From: Sphingomonadales bacterium
GTDB taxonomy: Bacteria; Pseudomonadota; Alphaproteobacteria; Sphingomonadales; Emcibacteraceae
Direction: 5' to 3'
NCBI GenBank assembly: GCA_011051815.1
Contig: DRKK01000031.1
Coordinates: 1 to 10,116, forward strand
DNA length: 10,116 nt
The stretch's first letter is position 1; each line of letters begins with the position of its first letter. The translations under genes and the position numbers were made by a program. A model generated the notes under the pieces. It did not search any database. It was not told where the DNA came from and was given only the letters and a program-made list of their open reading frames with translations. Positions 1-7,200 of this stretch are shown here, one piece after another.

Positions 1-150
1 AAATGGCGAGCCAAGTATGGCGGGATGGATGCTTCCCTTATGGCCCGCATGAAGGAACTGGAGGCCGAGAATGCCCGTCTGAAGAAGATGTATGCTGATG
101 TTCAGCTCCAAAATGATGTCATCAAAGAAGCTATGCAAAAAAAGTGGTAA
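1..150 (+). CDS. IS3-family OrfA, C-terminal part (element A)
   Basis: This is the last 49 codons of OrfA, the small DNA-binding subunit of IS3-family transposases, ending with TAA at 148-150. OrfA normally carries an N-terminal helix-turn-helix that binds the element ends; that part is outside the window. The visible part begins KWRAKYGGM and continues into a leucine-zipper-like helix with hydrophobic residues at heptad spacing ([11 protein letters not shown], then [12 protein letters not shown]), used in this family for multimerisation of OrfA and the OrfAB fusion. It overlaps orfB by 7 nt, and the frameshift heptamer lies in that overlap. The 5' end is cut by the window, so intactness cannot be judged. 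Confidence 0.8.
   Translation, partial: KWRAKYGGMDASLMARMKELEAENARLKKMYADVQLQNDVIKEAMQKKW
138..144 (+). promoter_or_regulatory. programmed -1 ribosomal frameshift site (A_AAA_AAG)
   Basis: A run of seven A followed by G gives a perfect A AAA AAG heptamer whose AAA and AAG are zero-frame codons of orfA. A one-base backward slip places the ribosome in the orfB frame (codons at 141 and 144) four codons before the orfA stop is passed. This is the standard way IS3-family elements make the OrfAB transposase. The site is intact although orfB downstream is broken. No stimulatory hairpin was worked out. Confidence 0.8.
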
Positions 151-980
151 AGCCATCCCAGCGTCGGGCGATGGCAAAGGTTGCTGTAGGCGCGGGGCGG
201 CTGAGTATCCGAGCAGCGTGTCATGTCTTCCTGATCAGTGAGACATGCTATCGCTATCAGCCCAAACTGAGTGATGAAAATACATTGATTGCGGATTGGC
301 TTTTAGGGTTGACCAGTCGTCAGCGTAACTGGGGTTTTCAACTGTGTTTCTTGTATCTTCGCAATGTGAAAGGCTTCAAATGGAATCACAAGCGTGTCTA
401 CAGAATTTACCGTGAGTTGGAGCTTAATCTGCGGATAAAGCCTAAGAAGCGCCTGTACAGGGATAAGCCAGAGCCCTTGTCTGTGCCACAAAATATCAAT
501 GAGGTCTGGTCCATGGATTTTATGCATGACCAGCTATCGGATGGCCGCAGTATCAGGCTGTTTAACGTCATTGATGACTATAACCGGCAAGGACTAGGCA
601 TTGATGTCGATTTTTCCTTGCCTGCAAGCCGTGTTGTGCGTGCTCTTGACCGGATCATTGAATGGCGAGGCAAACCATCCGCCATACGCTGTGACAACGG
701 CCCTGAATATATCAGCCATTTGCTTGGCAGATGGGCGGAGGACCGGGGTATCGGTTTACAGTTCATTCAGCCAGGTAACCAGCAATAAAACGCCTATGTG
801 GAGCGCTATAACCGAACCGTCAGATATGACTGGTTGAACCAATATATCTTCAAAACAATTGAGGAGGTGCAGGAAGCCGCAACAGAATGGTTGTGGACAT
901 ATAACAATGAACGGCCCAATATGGCCATCGGCGGAATAACGCCAATGCAGAAATTGGCTATGCATTCCATAGCCGCTTAA
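144..980 (+). pseudogene. IS3-family transposase OrfB with internal stop (element A)
   Basis: This is the catalytic part of an IS3-family DDE transposase. It can be read from the GTG at 144 or, more likely, as the -1 frameshift extension of orfA. An HTH_21-like region spans about residues 46-100, followed by the integrase-type core. The DDE residues are D125 (WSMDF), D184 (RCDNGPEY) and E220 (NAYVERYN), exactly DD35E. An ochre TAA at 786-788 replaces residue 215, five residues before the catalytic E. The frame then continues unchanged to TAA at 978-980, through the expected YNNERPNMAIGGITP tail. Relatives read PGKPQQNAYVE here, so a CAA-to-TAA change at the second Q explains the stop. The truncated product would lack the catalytic glutamate. 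Confidence 0.88.
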
Positions 981-983
981 ACA

Positions 984-1022
984 GTCCTACTTTCGAGGCC
1001 CTCTAAAAATGGGGGTATTACC
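984..1022 (+). repeat. right terminal end of element A
   Basis: The stretch just after the orfB stop (cctactttcgag, an A-rich stretch, then gggggtattac) has the look and position of an IS3-family right inverted repeat. Right after it, at 1026, the sequence continues as the coding sequence of a different transposase, which fixes the boundary to within a few bases. A diverged copy of the same terminal sequence lies at 1931-1970. The inverted partner at the left end is outside the window. Confidence 0.65.
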
Positions 1023-1025
1023 ACC

Positions 1026-1837
1026 CTAGCGGGTTTTATGTATGGCTTAAAAGAACCTTTCAGCAACAAGATTAAGGATGACCGGTGGCTAATTGGTCTG
1101 TTAACAGGCGTGGTTAGAAAGTGGCTGTGTGTACGGCTATCGCAAGCTACATGATGACCTGCGCTCCCTTGGTGAGATATGTGGCCTTAATAAGATAGCC
1201 CGTCTGACAAGCCTTGCCGGTATTAAAGCTCAGATTGGCTATAAACGCAAAGCGGGCTTCTATGGTGGCAAACTTGCCGTTGTTGCCCCTAATCATTTGA
1301 ACCGTGTCTTTGATGTGGCGGAGCCGGATCAAACATGGGTGACGGATATTACTTACATCAAGACCCATGAAGGCTGGCTGTATCTCGCGGTCATTATCGA
1401 CCTCTATTCTCGCCGGATCATTGGTTGGTCCATGCAGTCGCGTATGCAGATGGACCTTGTCCTAAGTGCGTTGTTGATGGCGGGATGGCGACGGAAGCCA
1501 AGTTCAAAGGTAATCATTCACTCTGACCAGGGCAGCCAGTTTACCAGCTATGAGTGGCAGAAGTTCCTTAAGGCCAACAATCTGGAAGCCAGTATGAGCC
1601 GGAGGGGTAACTGTTATGATAATGCTGTTGCTGAGAGCTTTTTCCAGTTTCTCAAACAGGAACGGATCAGGCGGAGAACCTATGCCACCCGCAAGCTGGC
1701 TCGGCAGGATGTGTTTGATTACATCGAGTTTTTCTATAATTCAAAAAGAAAGCATGGGGTAATACCATGGTAAGTGTGGGATGTTGTCTCCCATCGAATT
1801 TGAACGGCAACAAAAATGGAAGCTCAAAGGTGTCTAA
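1026..1837 (+). pseudogene. IS3-family transposase OrfB, truncated and frameshifted (element B)
   Basis: This is the DDE transposase gene of element B in three pieces. Piece 1 (1026-1103) reads LAGFMYGLKEPFSNKIKDDR, the N-terminal part of OrfB, with its true start missing. A shift at about 1104, best explained as loss of 2 nt in a lysine codon, moves to piece 2 (1105-1770). Piece 2 begins QAWLESGCVYGYRKLHDDL and carries the whole catalytic core. Counting from the GTG at 1129, the triad is D73 (WVTDITYI), D133 (HSDQGSQF) and E169 (NAVAESFF), again DD35E. At 1753-1770 a 13-nt near-duplication beginning catgg shifts the frame to a stop at 1771-1773. The normal ending (GMLSPIEFERQQKWKLKGV) follows in another frame to TAA at 1835-1837. 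The catalytic residues survive, but no full-length protein can be made. Confidence 0.85.
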
Positions 1838-1855
1838 GAAATCGGGGGCTATTCA
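1826..1855 (+). repeat. right terminal end of element B
   Basis: The sequence aaggtgtctaagaaatcg, followed by ggggctattca, overlaps the orfB stop, as is usual for this IS3-family branch, and ends in CA. By family rule the left end would start TGAATAGCCCCC; it is not present at the left of B because B is truncated there. Confidence 0.6.
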
Positions 1856-1878
1856 AATATACTGATAATCTGTCTGTC

Positions 1879-1897
1879 TGAATAGCGTGATTTTTTC
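1879..1897 (+). repeat. sequence resembling a left end of element B
   Basis: TGAATAGC-GT-GATTTTTTC matches the reverse complement of B's right end (TGAATAGCCCCCGATTTC) over the first 8 bases and again over GATTT. It lies only 23 nt after B's right end and points in the same head-to-tail sense as a left end would. It may be a relic left end of another B-like copy. It may also simply be the second arm of an 8-bp inverted repeat with 1848-1855. Confidence 0.35.
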
Positions 1898-1930
1898 ATG
1901 TAAAATATTCTACGCTATAATTACGAGAAA

Positions 1931-1970
1931 ATTCTACTTCTGAGTACAATGGATATAACGGGGGTATTAC
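1931..1970 (+). repeat. diverged second copy of element A's right end
   Basis: The 11 bases gggggtattac at 1960-1970 are identical to 1011-1021. The preceding ctacttctgag at 1934-1944 matches ctactttcgag at 987-997 in 9 of 11 positions, with spacing that differs by only 2 nt. Orientation is the same as in A. No transposase coding sequence is recognisable just left of it (1856-1930), so it seems to be a solo IS end left by an older insertion or deletion. Confidence 0.5.
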
Positions 1971-2115
1971 TTGCGGGTGATGAATTTCACGGACACGCGC
2001 TATGCGGAACGGGCGGATTATACCATCTTTACCGGTGAGTGGTATTTTCCCGGAAAACCACGGTCACTATATTGGGGCGAGAAGACTAAATTTTCGGGCC
2101 CCGTGGAAAAGGCGG
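1971..2115 (+). pseudogene. possible fragment of a lost gene (unrecognised)
   Basis: From the IS-end boundary an open frame reads LRVMNFTDTRYAERADYTIF and onward to about KAEY, with protein-like composition and purine-rich first codon positions. It has no Shine-Dalgarno sequence, and a stop codon lies just upstream inside the IS end. The frame stays open to 2228, but that last part runs antisense through the 3' end of pbpC and is probably meaningless. I do not recognise the peptide. It may be the remnant of a gene cut by the IS events, or a chance open frame. No clear hairpin-plus-T-run terminator for pbpC (minus strand) is visible in this stretch. Confidence 0.25.
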
Positions 2116-4224
2116 TTAAGGCAGAATACGTACATCGGTTCCCACACTGCGGCCTGCTTCATCGACGATGGTCAGATGGTGAAAGCCGACCCCGTCAGGT
2201 TGCCACCAGACATGACCTTGAGGGGTGAATTTGGCCACTGGCTCGCCGTTTACCAACAACGATAGATTGCCCGTGCCGCCGGTGGCCTCTACATAGACCG
2301 GACGGTGGGCTTTGGGCAGCTTGATCTGGCTGTCGGGGACCGGGAATTGGATGACGGGCGGCGGACTTATGGCGGCATAGCGTTTCAGGGGCGGCTGGTC
2401 GAAATGCCGTTGCAGGGGGCTGAGGCGTGACAGCTGCCAATTAACCTTGTCACTTTCCGCTACCCGGATTTCGCGGGGCCTGATTTCACGGGGGCTGTTC
2501 TTAGGCATCATGGCGAACAGGTCAAACAGGATCGGAGCCGCCGTTTTGGCCCCGTAATGGCCCGGGTTGGGCGTGCCATCCGCCTTGCCGATCCAGACCC
2601 CGATCACCCAGCGGTCATCAAAGCCAATGGCCAGCGCATCCCGAAAGCCCCAGCTGGTCCCGGTTTTAAAGGCAATCCGGCGACCCTTTTGCCGCAGGGA
2701 TGCGGGCATCAGGTCGGCGGGCGGGGCAACGCCTTTTAATATGCGCTGCAGGTAACTGCGGGCGGTGGGGCTGATGAGGGGGGCACCGGCTGTGAGCTTG
2801 TCAGCCATTCGCAGGCGTTCAGGCCGCACATGGCCATCCCCGGCCAATGCGCCGTACAGCCGCACCAGATCCTCCAGCGAAATACCTGCCCCGCCGAGGG
2901 CCAGCGCCAGCCCCGCCCCTTGGTCACCCGGAATATCCAGCGGCACATGGGCGAGGGCCAGTTTGGCCGCGAAACGTTGGGCACCCACCCGGGACAGCAC
3001 CTTCACGGCGGGAATATTAAGCGAATGTTGCAGGGCGTATAGGATGGAAATCTCACCATGAAAGCGATCCCGGAAATTGGTCGGGGCATAATCGCCGAAC
3101 CGCACCTTCTCATCCCGGATCAGGGTCAGGGGATGCAGGAAGCCATCATCAAAGCCCATGCCATAGATAAAGGGCTTCAGGGTGGATCCGGGGGAACGTA
3201 TGGCCCGGACCATATCCACGGCCCCGGCGCGGGCCTCATTGAAATAATCAGGGGAGCCCACATAGGCGATGATCTCGCCGGTGCGGCTGTCCATGATAAC
3301 GGCGGCGGCGGTCATGCCGGGGGCAAGGCGGTTCACCGCCCGGTTTATAATGTCTGTGGCCCCGCCCTGATAGCGGGCCATAAGGGTTGTTTTTACCGTG
3401 TCAAAATCATCCTTCCGGTCTTTCAGACGAAAGGCCAGATGATAGGCGGTGACCGGATGCTTTTTGTTCCGCGACAGGCGCAGGCGGTCGCCCTCATTGG
3501 CGGCAAGGTCGGCTTTGCTGATGCCGAGCGCACCCTGCACTCTGGCCAGCACCTTGTCCCGGGCCATGGCGGCGGCAGCGGGATGGCGGTCCGGGCGAAA
3601 GCGGGACGGGCTTTGGGGCAGGACGGTCAGCAGCGCGGCCTCGCCCCAGGTCATATCCTTTGGCTCCCGGCCAAAATAATGCCAGCTTGCCGCCCGCACC
3701 CCCTCATAGGCCCCGCCGTAGGGGGCGAGGGTCAGGTAAATATTCAGAATATCTTGTTTGGAAAACCGGTCTTCCAATTGGGCCGCCCGGGCCATTTCGA
3801 TCAGCTTGCTCTGCCATGTGCGCGGACGTGGCTCCAGCAGGCGGGCCACCTGCATGGTCAGAGTGGAGCCACCGGATATAACCCGGCCATTCTTTATCGC
3901 CTGTGCGGTGGCCCGGAACAGGGCCAGATAATCAATGCCACCATGGTTATAAAACCGCTTGTCCTCAAAGGCGACTAAAGTGCGGATATAACGCGGGTCC
4001 ACATGGGATATATCGGCCTTCAGACGGAAAATACCGTCCTTGGCCGCGAACATATGCATATAGCTGCCCGCCCGGTCAAGGATCAGGCTGCCGCGCCTGT
4101 CCAGACGGCTCAGGTCAAGGGGATGGCTTGCCGCGTACCAGCCATACCAGCCCTGTAAGGCCCCAAAGGCCAGAAGGATGCAGAGAGCCGCCCCAAGGCT
4201 GATATGAAGGATAAGGCGTTTCAC
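2116..4224 (-). CDS. pbpC: penicillin-binding protein 1C (bifunctional glycosyltransferase/transpeptidase)
   Basis: This is a class A PBP, 702 aa, that polymerises lipid II into glycan strands and carries a transpeptidase domain on the periplasmic face. Residues 1-30 form a short cytoplasmic tip and a membrane anchor. The GT51 domain (about 55-215) has the catalytic E87 in EDKRFYNH, GGSTLTMQVAR at 118-128, E143 in SKLIEMARAAQLE, and ILNIYLTLAPYGG. The transpeptidase domain (about 300-570) has SxxK at S347-K350 (PGSTLKPF), SxN at S401-N403, and KTG at 520-522 followed by TSWGFRDA, a PBP1C hallmark. A C-terminal BiPBP_C beta domain spans about 610-702. E. coli PbpC is about 770 aa, so this one is slightly short but complete. 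The start is GTG, with AAAGG six bases upstream inside the preceding gene. The GTGA overlap with the macroglobulin stop implies translational coupling. Confidence 0.95.
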   Translation of the reverse strand: MKRLILHISLGAALCILLAFGALQGWYGWYAASHPLDLSRLDRRGSLILDRAGSYMHMFAAKDGIFRLKADISHVDPRYIRTLVAFEDKRFYNHGGIDYLALFRATAQAIKNGRVISGGSTLTMQVARLLEPRPRTWQSKLIEMARAAQLEDRFSKQDILNIYLTLAPYGGAYEGVRAASWHYFGREPKDMTWGEAALLTVLPQSPSRFRPDRHPAAAAMARDKVLARVQGALGISKADLAANEGDRLRLSRNKKHPVTAYHLAFRLKDRKDDFDTVKTTLMARYQGGATDIINRAVNRLAPGMTAAAVIMDSRTGEIIAYVGSPDYFNEARAGAVDMVRAIRSPGSTLKPFIYGMGFDDGFLHPLTLIRDEKVRFGDYAPTNFRDRFHGEISILYALQHSLNIPAVKVLSRVGAQRFAAKLALAHVPLDIPGDQGAGLALALGGAGISLEDLVRLYGALAGDGHVRPERLRMADKLTAGAPLISPTARSYLQRILKGVAPPADLMPASLRQKGRRIAFKTGTSWGFRDALAIGFDDRWVIGVWIGKADGTPNPGHYGAKTAAPILFDLFAMMPKNSPREIRPREIRVAESDKVNWQLSRLSPLQRHFDQPPLKRYAAISPPPVIQFPVPDSQIKLPKAHRPVYVEATGGTGNLSLLVNGEPVAKFTPQGHVWWQPDGVGFHHLTIVDEAGRSVGTDVRILP

Positions 4225-7200
4225 TGGGTGCCTTTGTGAATTGTGACGGTTCCGGCCTTGCCCACGGCGCGATATTCTGGCTGATACATATCCTCTATCA
4301 TCACTGGCGGTTGAACATAGGTTCCCGGCGTTATTGCCCGCACCATATAGGCATAGGCAAAGGATCTTTTATAGCGGTTATCCAGCACGGCAAAATAACG
4401 GTCATCCAGTTCCGAGCTGTAACGCGACGCGGACAGACGCGGCAGGAATTTATACTGGCTGAGCTGACTGTCACCGCCAACGGTCATATTTTCAATCTCA
4501 AGCCCGGCGGGCAGCATATCCAGTATCAGGCTGGCCTCTGTGCCATTACGGTTGGTCGCGCCGGTGATCAGGACGATAAAGCGGTCATTCTGGCGGATAT
4601 TATCCATGTCCACTGGCCGACCCTTCAGATCCAGATAACGGCGATTGATTCTGGCGCCATTTTCCACAGGCGCGGGGGCTTCGGCGGGCAGACCGCGCAC
4701 GGTTTCCACAAAGCGAATGGGGTTGCTGCCCTTATTGGTGACGGTCAGGTTGCCCGTGACGTTACGCCGCCATGTGGCTTTCAGGTCGGTTAGAGCTTTG
4801 CCGTCCACGGTGAGAGACAGGGCCTCATCCCCGGACAGGACGCTGGCGGCCCGGACCAGCCATGCCTGTTGCTGGGTATTGAACCAAGTCTGTTGCGCGG
4901 TCAGTTTTTCGAGCGCGCTCCCCGCTTCAAACAATAGATCATCGCCCAGCCCGGATTCCGCCAACAGGGTAATGGTCGCGGCCCGATCCCGCAGGATGCT
5001 GCCATAGCCATAAAACCCATTGTGGCGTTCATATTTCCATTCGGTGGTCAGGGCTTGCGTGAAACGCTCCTTGGCCAGATCATTTTCCCCTACCAGCGCC
5101 AATGCCGCGCCCAAATAGGCTTCGGCGAGGGGGCTATGGGTGGCTTTGAGGGTGGTGACCGCATAATGACGGATATCCCCGCGTGCGGCATCTCCGGCCC
5201 GGGCCCTGAGGTAAAGACCATAGGTCATCAGGGCATGGGGCGTGCGCCCGGCCTGCTTGCGGCTGATCCAGTCAAAGGCTTGTTCCAGTGCTGTCTCCGA
5301 TACCTCATATCCGGCTTCTTGGGCTTGCATCAGAAAGTCGATGGCATACAGGCTGGCCCAGTCATTGCCCTTGTCATAGGCGCGCCACAGGCCAAAGTCG
5401 CCGCCCCGATTCTGGCGCATCAACAGCCGTTCAATGGCCTGATCTATATCGGCGGCATAAGACTGCCGGTCCTTGTCCGACAATCCCGCCTTGACCAGCC
5501 GGTCCGCATAGAGCATGGGCATGGCGCGGGATACGGTCTGTTCCGTACACATATAGCGATATAGGATCAAATCCCCCAGCATCTTGTCCAGTTTCAGGTC
5601 TGGCGCGTTGGACAGCATGACTGCCGCGCGGGCGGACCCCTCTATAAAGGATTCTTGTAAATCGGGGTTTCCGCCCTCATTCAGGGTCACACTGTCTCCC
5701 GGTGGTAGCATCCGGCCCGTGGTCTTGCTTTCATAGCCATAGGGCGGGCGCACGGCCATGGACCATGTGCGCGTGATGGGGGCTTTGGCCCCGCTAACAT
5801 TCAGGGTAAAGCGGGCGGTACCCACACCATCGGCCGTAAGCGTTACAGGAATCTCCCGCCGTTCTTTATTGGCGAGGGTGATGTTTGTGGTTTCTGACAG
5901 ACGCGCTGTGACTGGGCCGTCTACATTGAGGGTCACGGTTAATTCTTGCGACTTGCCGGATAAATTCTGGATGGAAATCAAGGGCTGTGCCTGATCCCCC
6001 GGTGCCATGAAGCGCGGCAGGATCAGATCGGCGGCGATTTCGTCCCGGACAATAAGCGGCGCGGCATCCTGCCCCATGCGATCGGTGCTATAGGCTACGG
6101 CCATCAGGCGCAACTGGCCAACAAAATCGGGCATATCCAGCGTGATTTCGGCATTGCCATTGGCCCCGACCGTCACATCACGGGCCACCAGCGCCACCGC
6201 CCGGCGGCTGCGGGTGGTCAGCCCCTTGCGGTTATCGTCAGGTTCCATGGCAGCTCTCATTTTTAAGCCGCTTGTCATCACCACTTCTTCAATATCACCA
6301 CCGGTGCTGAGCGTCCCCCGGCGGCCTTTTTCGCCCAGAAGCAGGCGGCCATAGAGGTCATGGACCCCCACATTCAGGGCGCGTTTACCCAAAAAATGAC
6401 GGCTGAGCGACGGGGAGCGGAAGGCCATCAGGCGCAGGACCCCCTCATCCACGGCCAGCAGGGTCACCCGGGCGGTCTCGCCCACTTTCAGCCCTTCTAT
6501 TTTCAGGGGAATGGTGGCGGTTTTGCGCGGCAGAGTGGTTTCCGGCGGCATCAGCTTCACATTCAGGCGGCGCATATCATGGTCAATATCAAACCAGGCA
6601 AAGCCCGTGGCCCGTACCGGAAGATGGGCGTCTTCCGCCCGGTTTTTGCCCGTGGGCCGAAAGGCGGTGGCCATGAGATAGGCCCCGGTGCCCCAGTCTT
6701 TGTTTACTTTCAAGGTAAAATCCGCCACGCCATCTTTCAGGTCAATGGCGCGAATGTCATGGACCCGGTCGGTGACCACCATCAGGGTGACCTTGCCGTC
6801 AAAGGGGGCCGTGATCTGACCGCGCAGCTTGTCGCCACTGCTCAGGCGGGTGGTGGATAGCTTCAGGCCCAGCTGATCCGGTTCATTGGCGGTGCGGTTC
6901 TGTGACCACCAGCCTACATGAAAACGGATGCTGGCCTGTGACGTGCCGTCCATGTCCTGTACCTCAAGGCGATAGGCCCCGTTGGGCAATTTATGGGCGA
7001 TGTCAAGCAGACCCTGCTCATCAGTCTCGCCGTCGGTTTCGGCAATCAAGGTATCATAGATAACGGTTTTGGACCGCCAATAGCCGCGCCGCTGGTACCA
7101 TTGATAGTCATAATCTTCCCTGATCCAGCGGGCTTTGAGCTTGCGGTCCGCGATGGGGGTGCCATCGGCCTTGATCGCCAATAGCTTGGCCTCGGCCATG

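Larger units (their letters stand above)
1..1022 (+). mobile_element. IS3-family insertion sequence A, 3' part, inactivated
   Basis: The sequence runs in the order orfA end, frameshift site, orfB, right terminal end, which is the usual IS3-family layout. The left end and most of orfA lie beyond the window edge. The right end is placed at about 1021-1024, at the gggggtattacca sequence that follows a 40-bp GC/AT-mixed terminal stretch; the exact last base is uncertain because the left end is not available for comparison. OrfB has a single nonsense codon, so this copy should not be autonomous. The protein resembles the IS3-family branch whose orfB reads WSMDF, DNGPEY and NAYVERYNR; the exact subgroup (IS407/IS51/IS3) is not settled here. 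Confidence 0.85.
1023..1855 (+). mobile_element. IS3-family insertion sequence B, right part, interrupted by A
   Basis: This is a second IS3-family element, clearly distinct from A in protein sequence. It has lost orfA and the first part of orfB on the left, exactly at A's right end, and runs to a right end at about 1855 (gaaatcgggggctattca, directly after the orfB stop). Its OrfB type (WVTDITYI, HSDQGSQF, SMSRRGNC, DNAVAESFF) fits the IS3/IS51-like branch. The missing half should be found left of element A if A inserted into B. Frameshifts in orfB make it non-functional. Confidence 0.8.

Noticed and set aside
786-788. Programmed stop-codon readthrough in orfB of element A
   Set aside because: IS3-family elements use frameshifting in the orfA/orfB overlap, not readthrough at this position. 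A nonsense mutation of a conserved Gln codon is simpler.
303-965. Small minus-strand open frames within the element A transposase, and a plus-strand one at 601-837
   Set aside because: They overlap the conserved OrfB reading frame and show no independent features.
2040-2106. Possible terminator hairpins after pbpC (ggtattttcccggaaaacc; ccacgg...ccgtgg)
   Set aside because: The stems are short or interrupted and no T-run follows on the minus strand, so I do not call a terminator.
3058-3978. 306-codon open frame on the plus strand inside pbpC
   Set aside because: It is antisense to the transpeptidase and glycosyltransferase domains, Gly/His-rich in the manner of GC-rich shadow frames, and has no recognisable domain. 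pbpC on the other strand is unambiguous.
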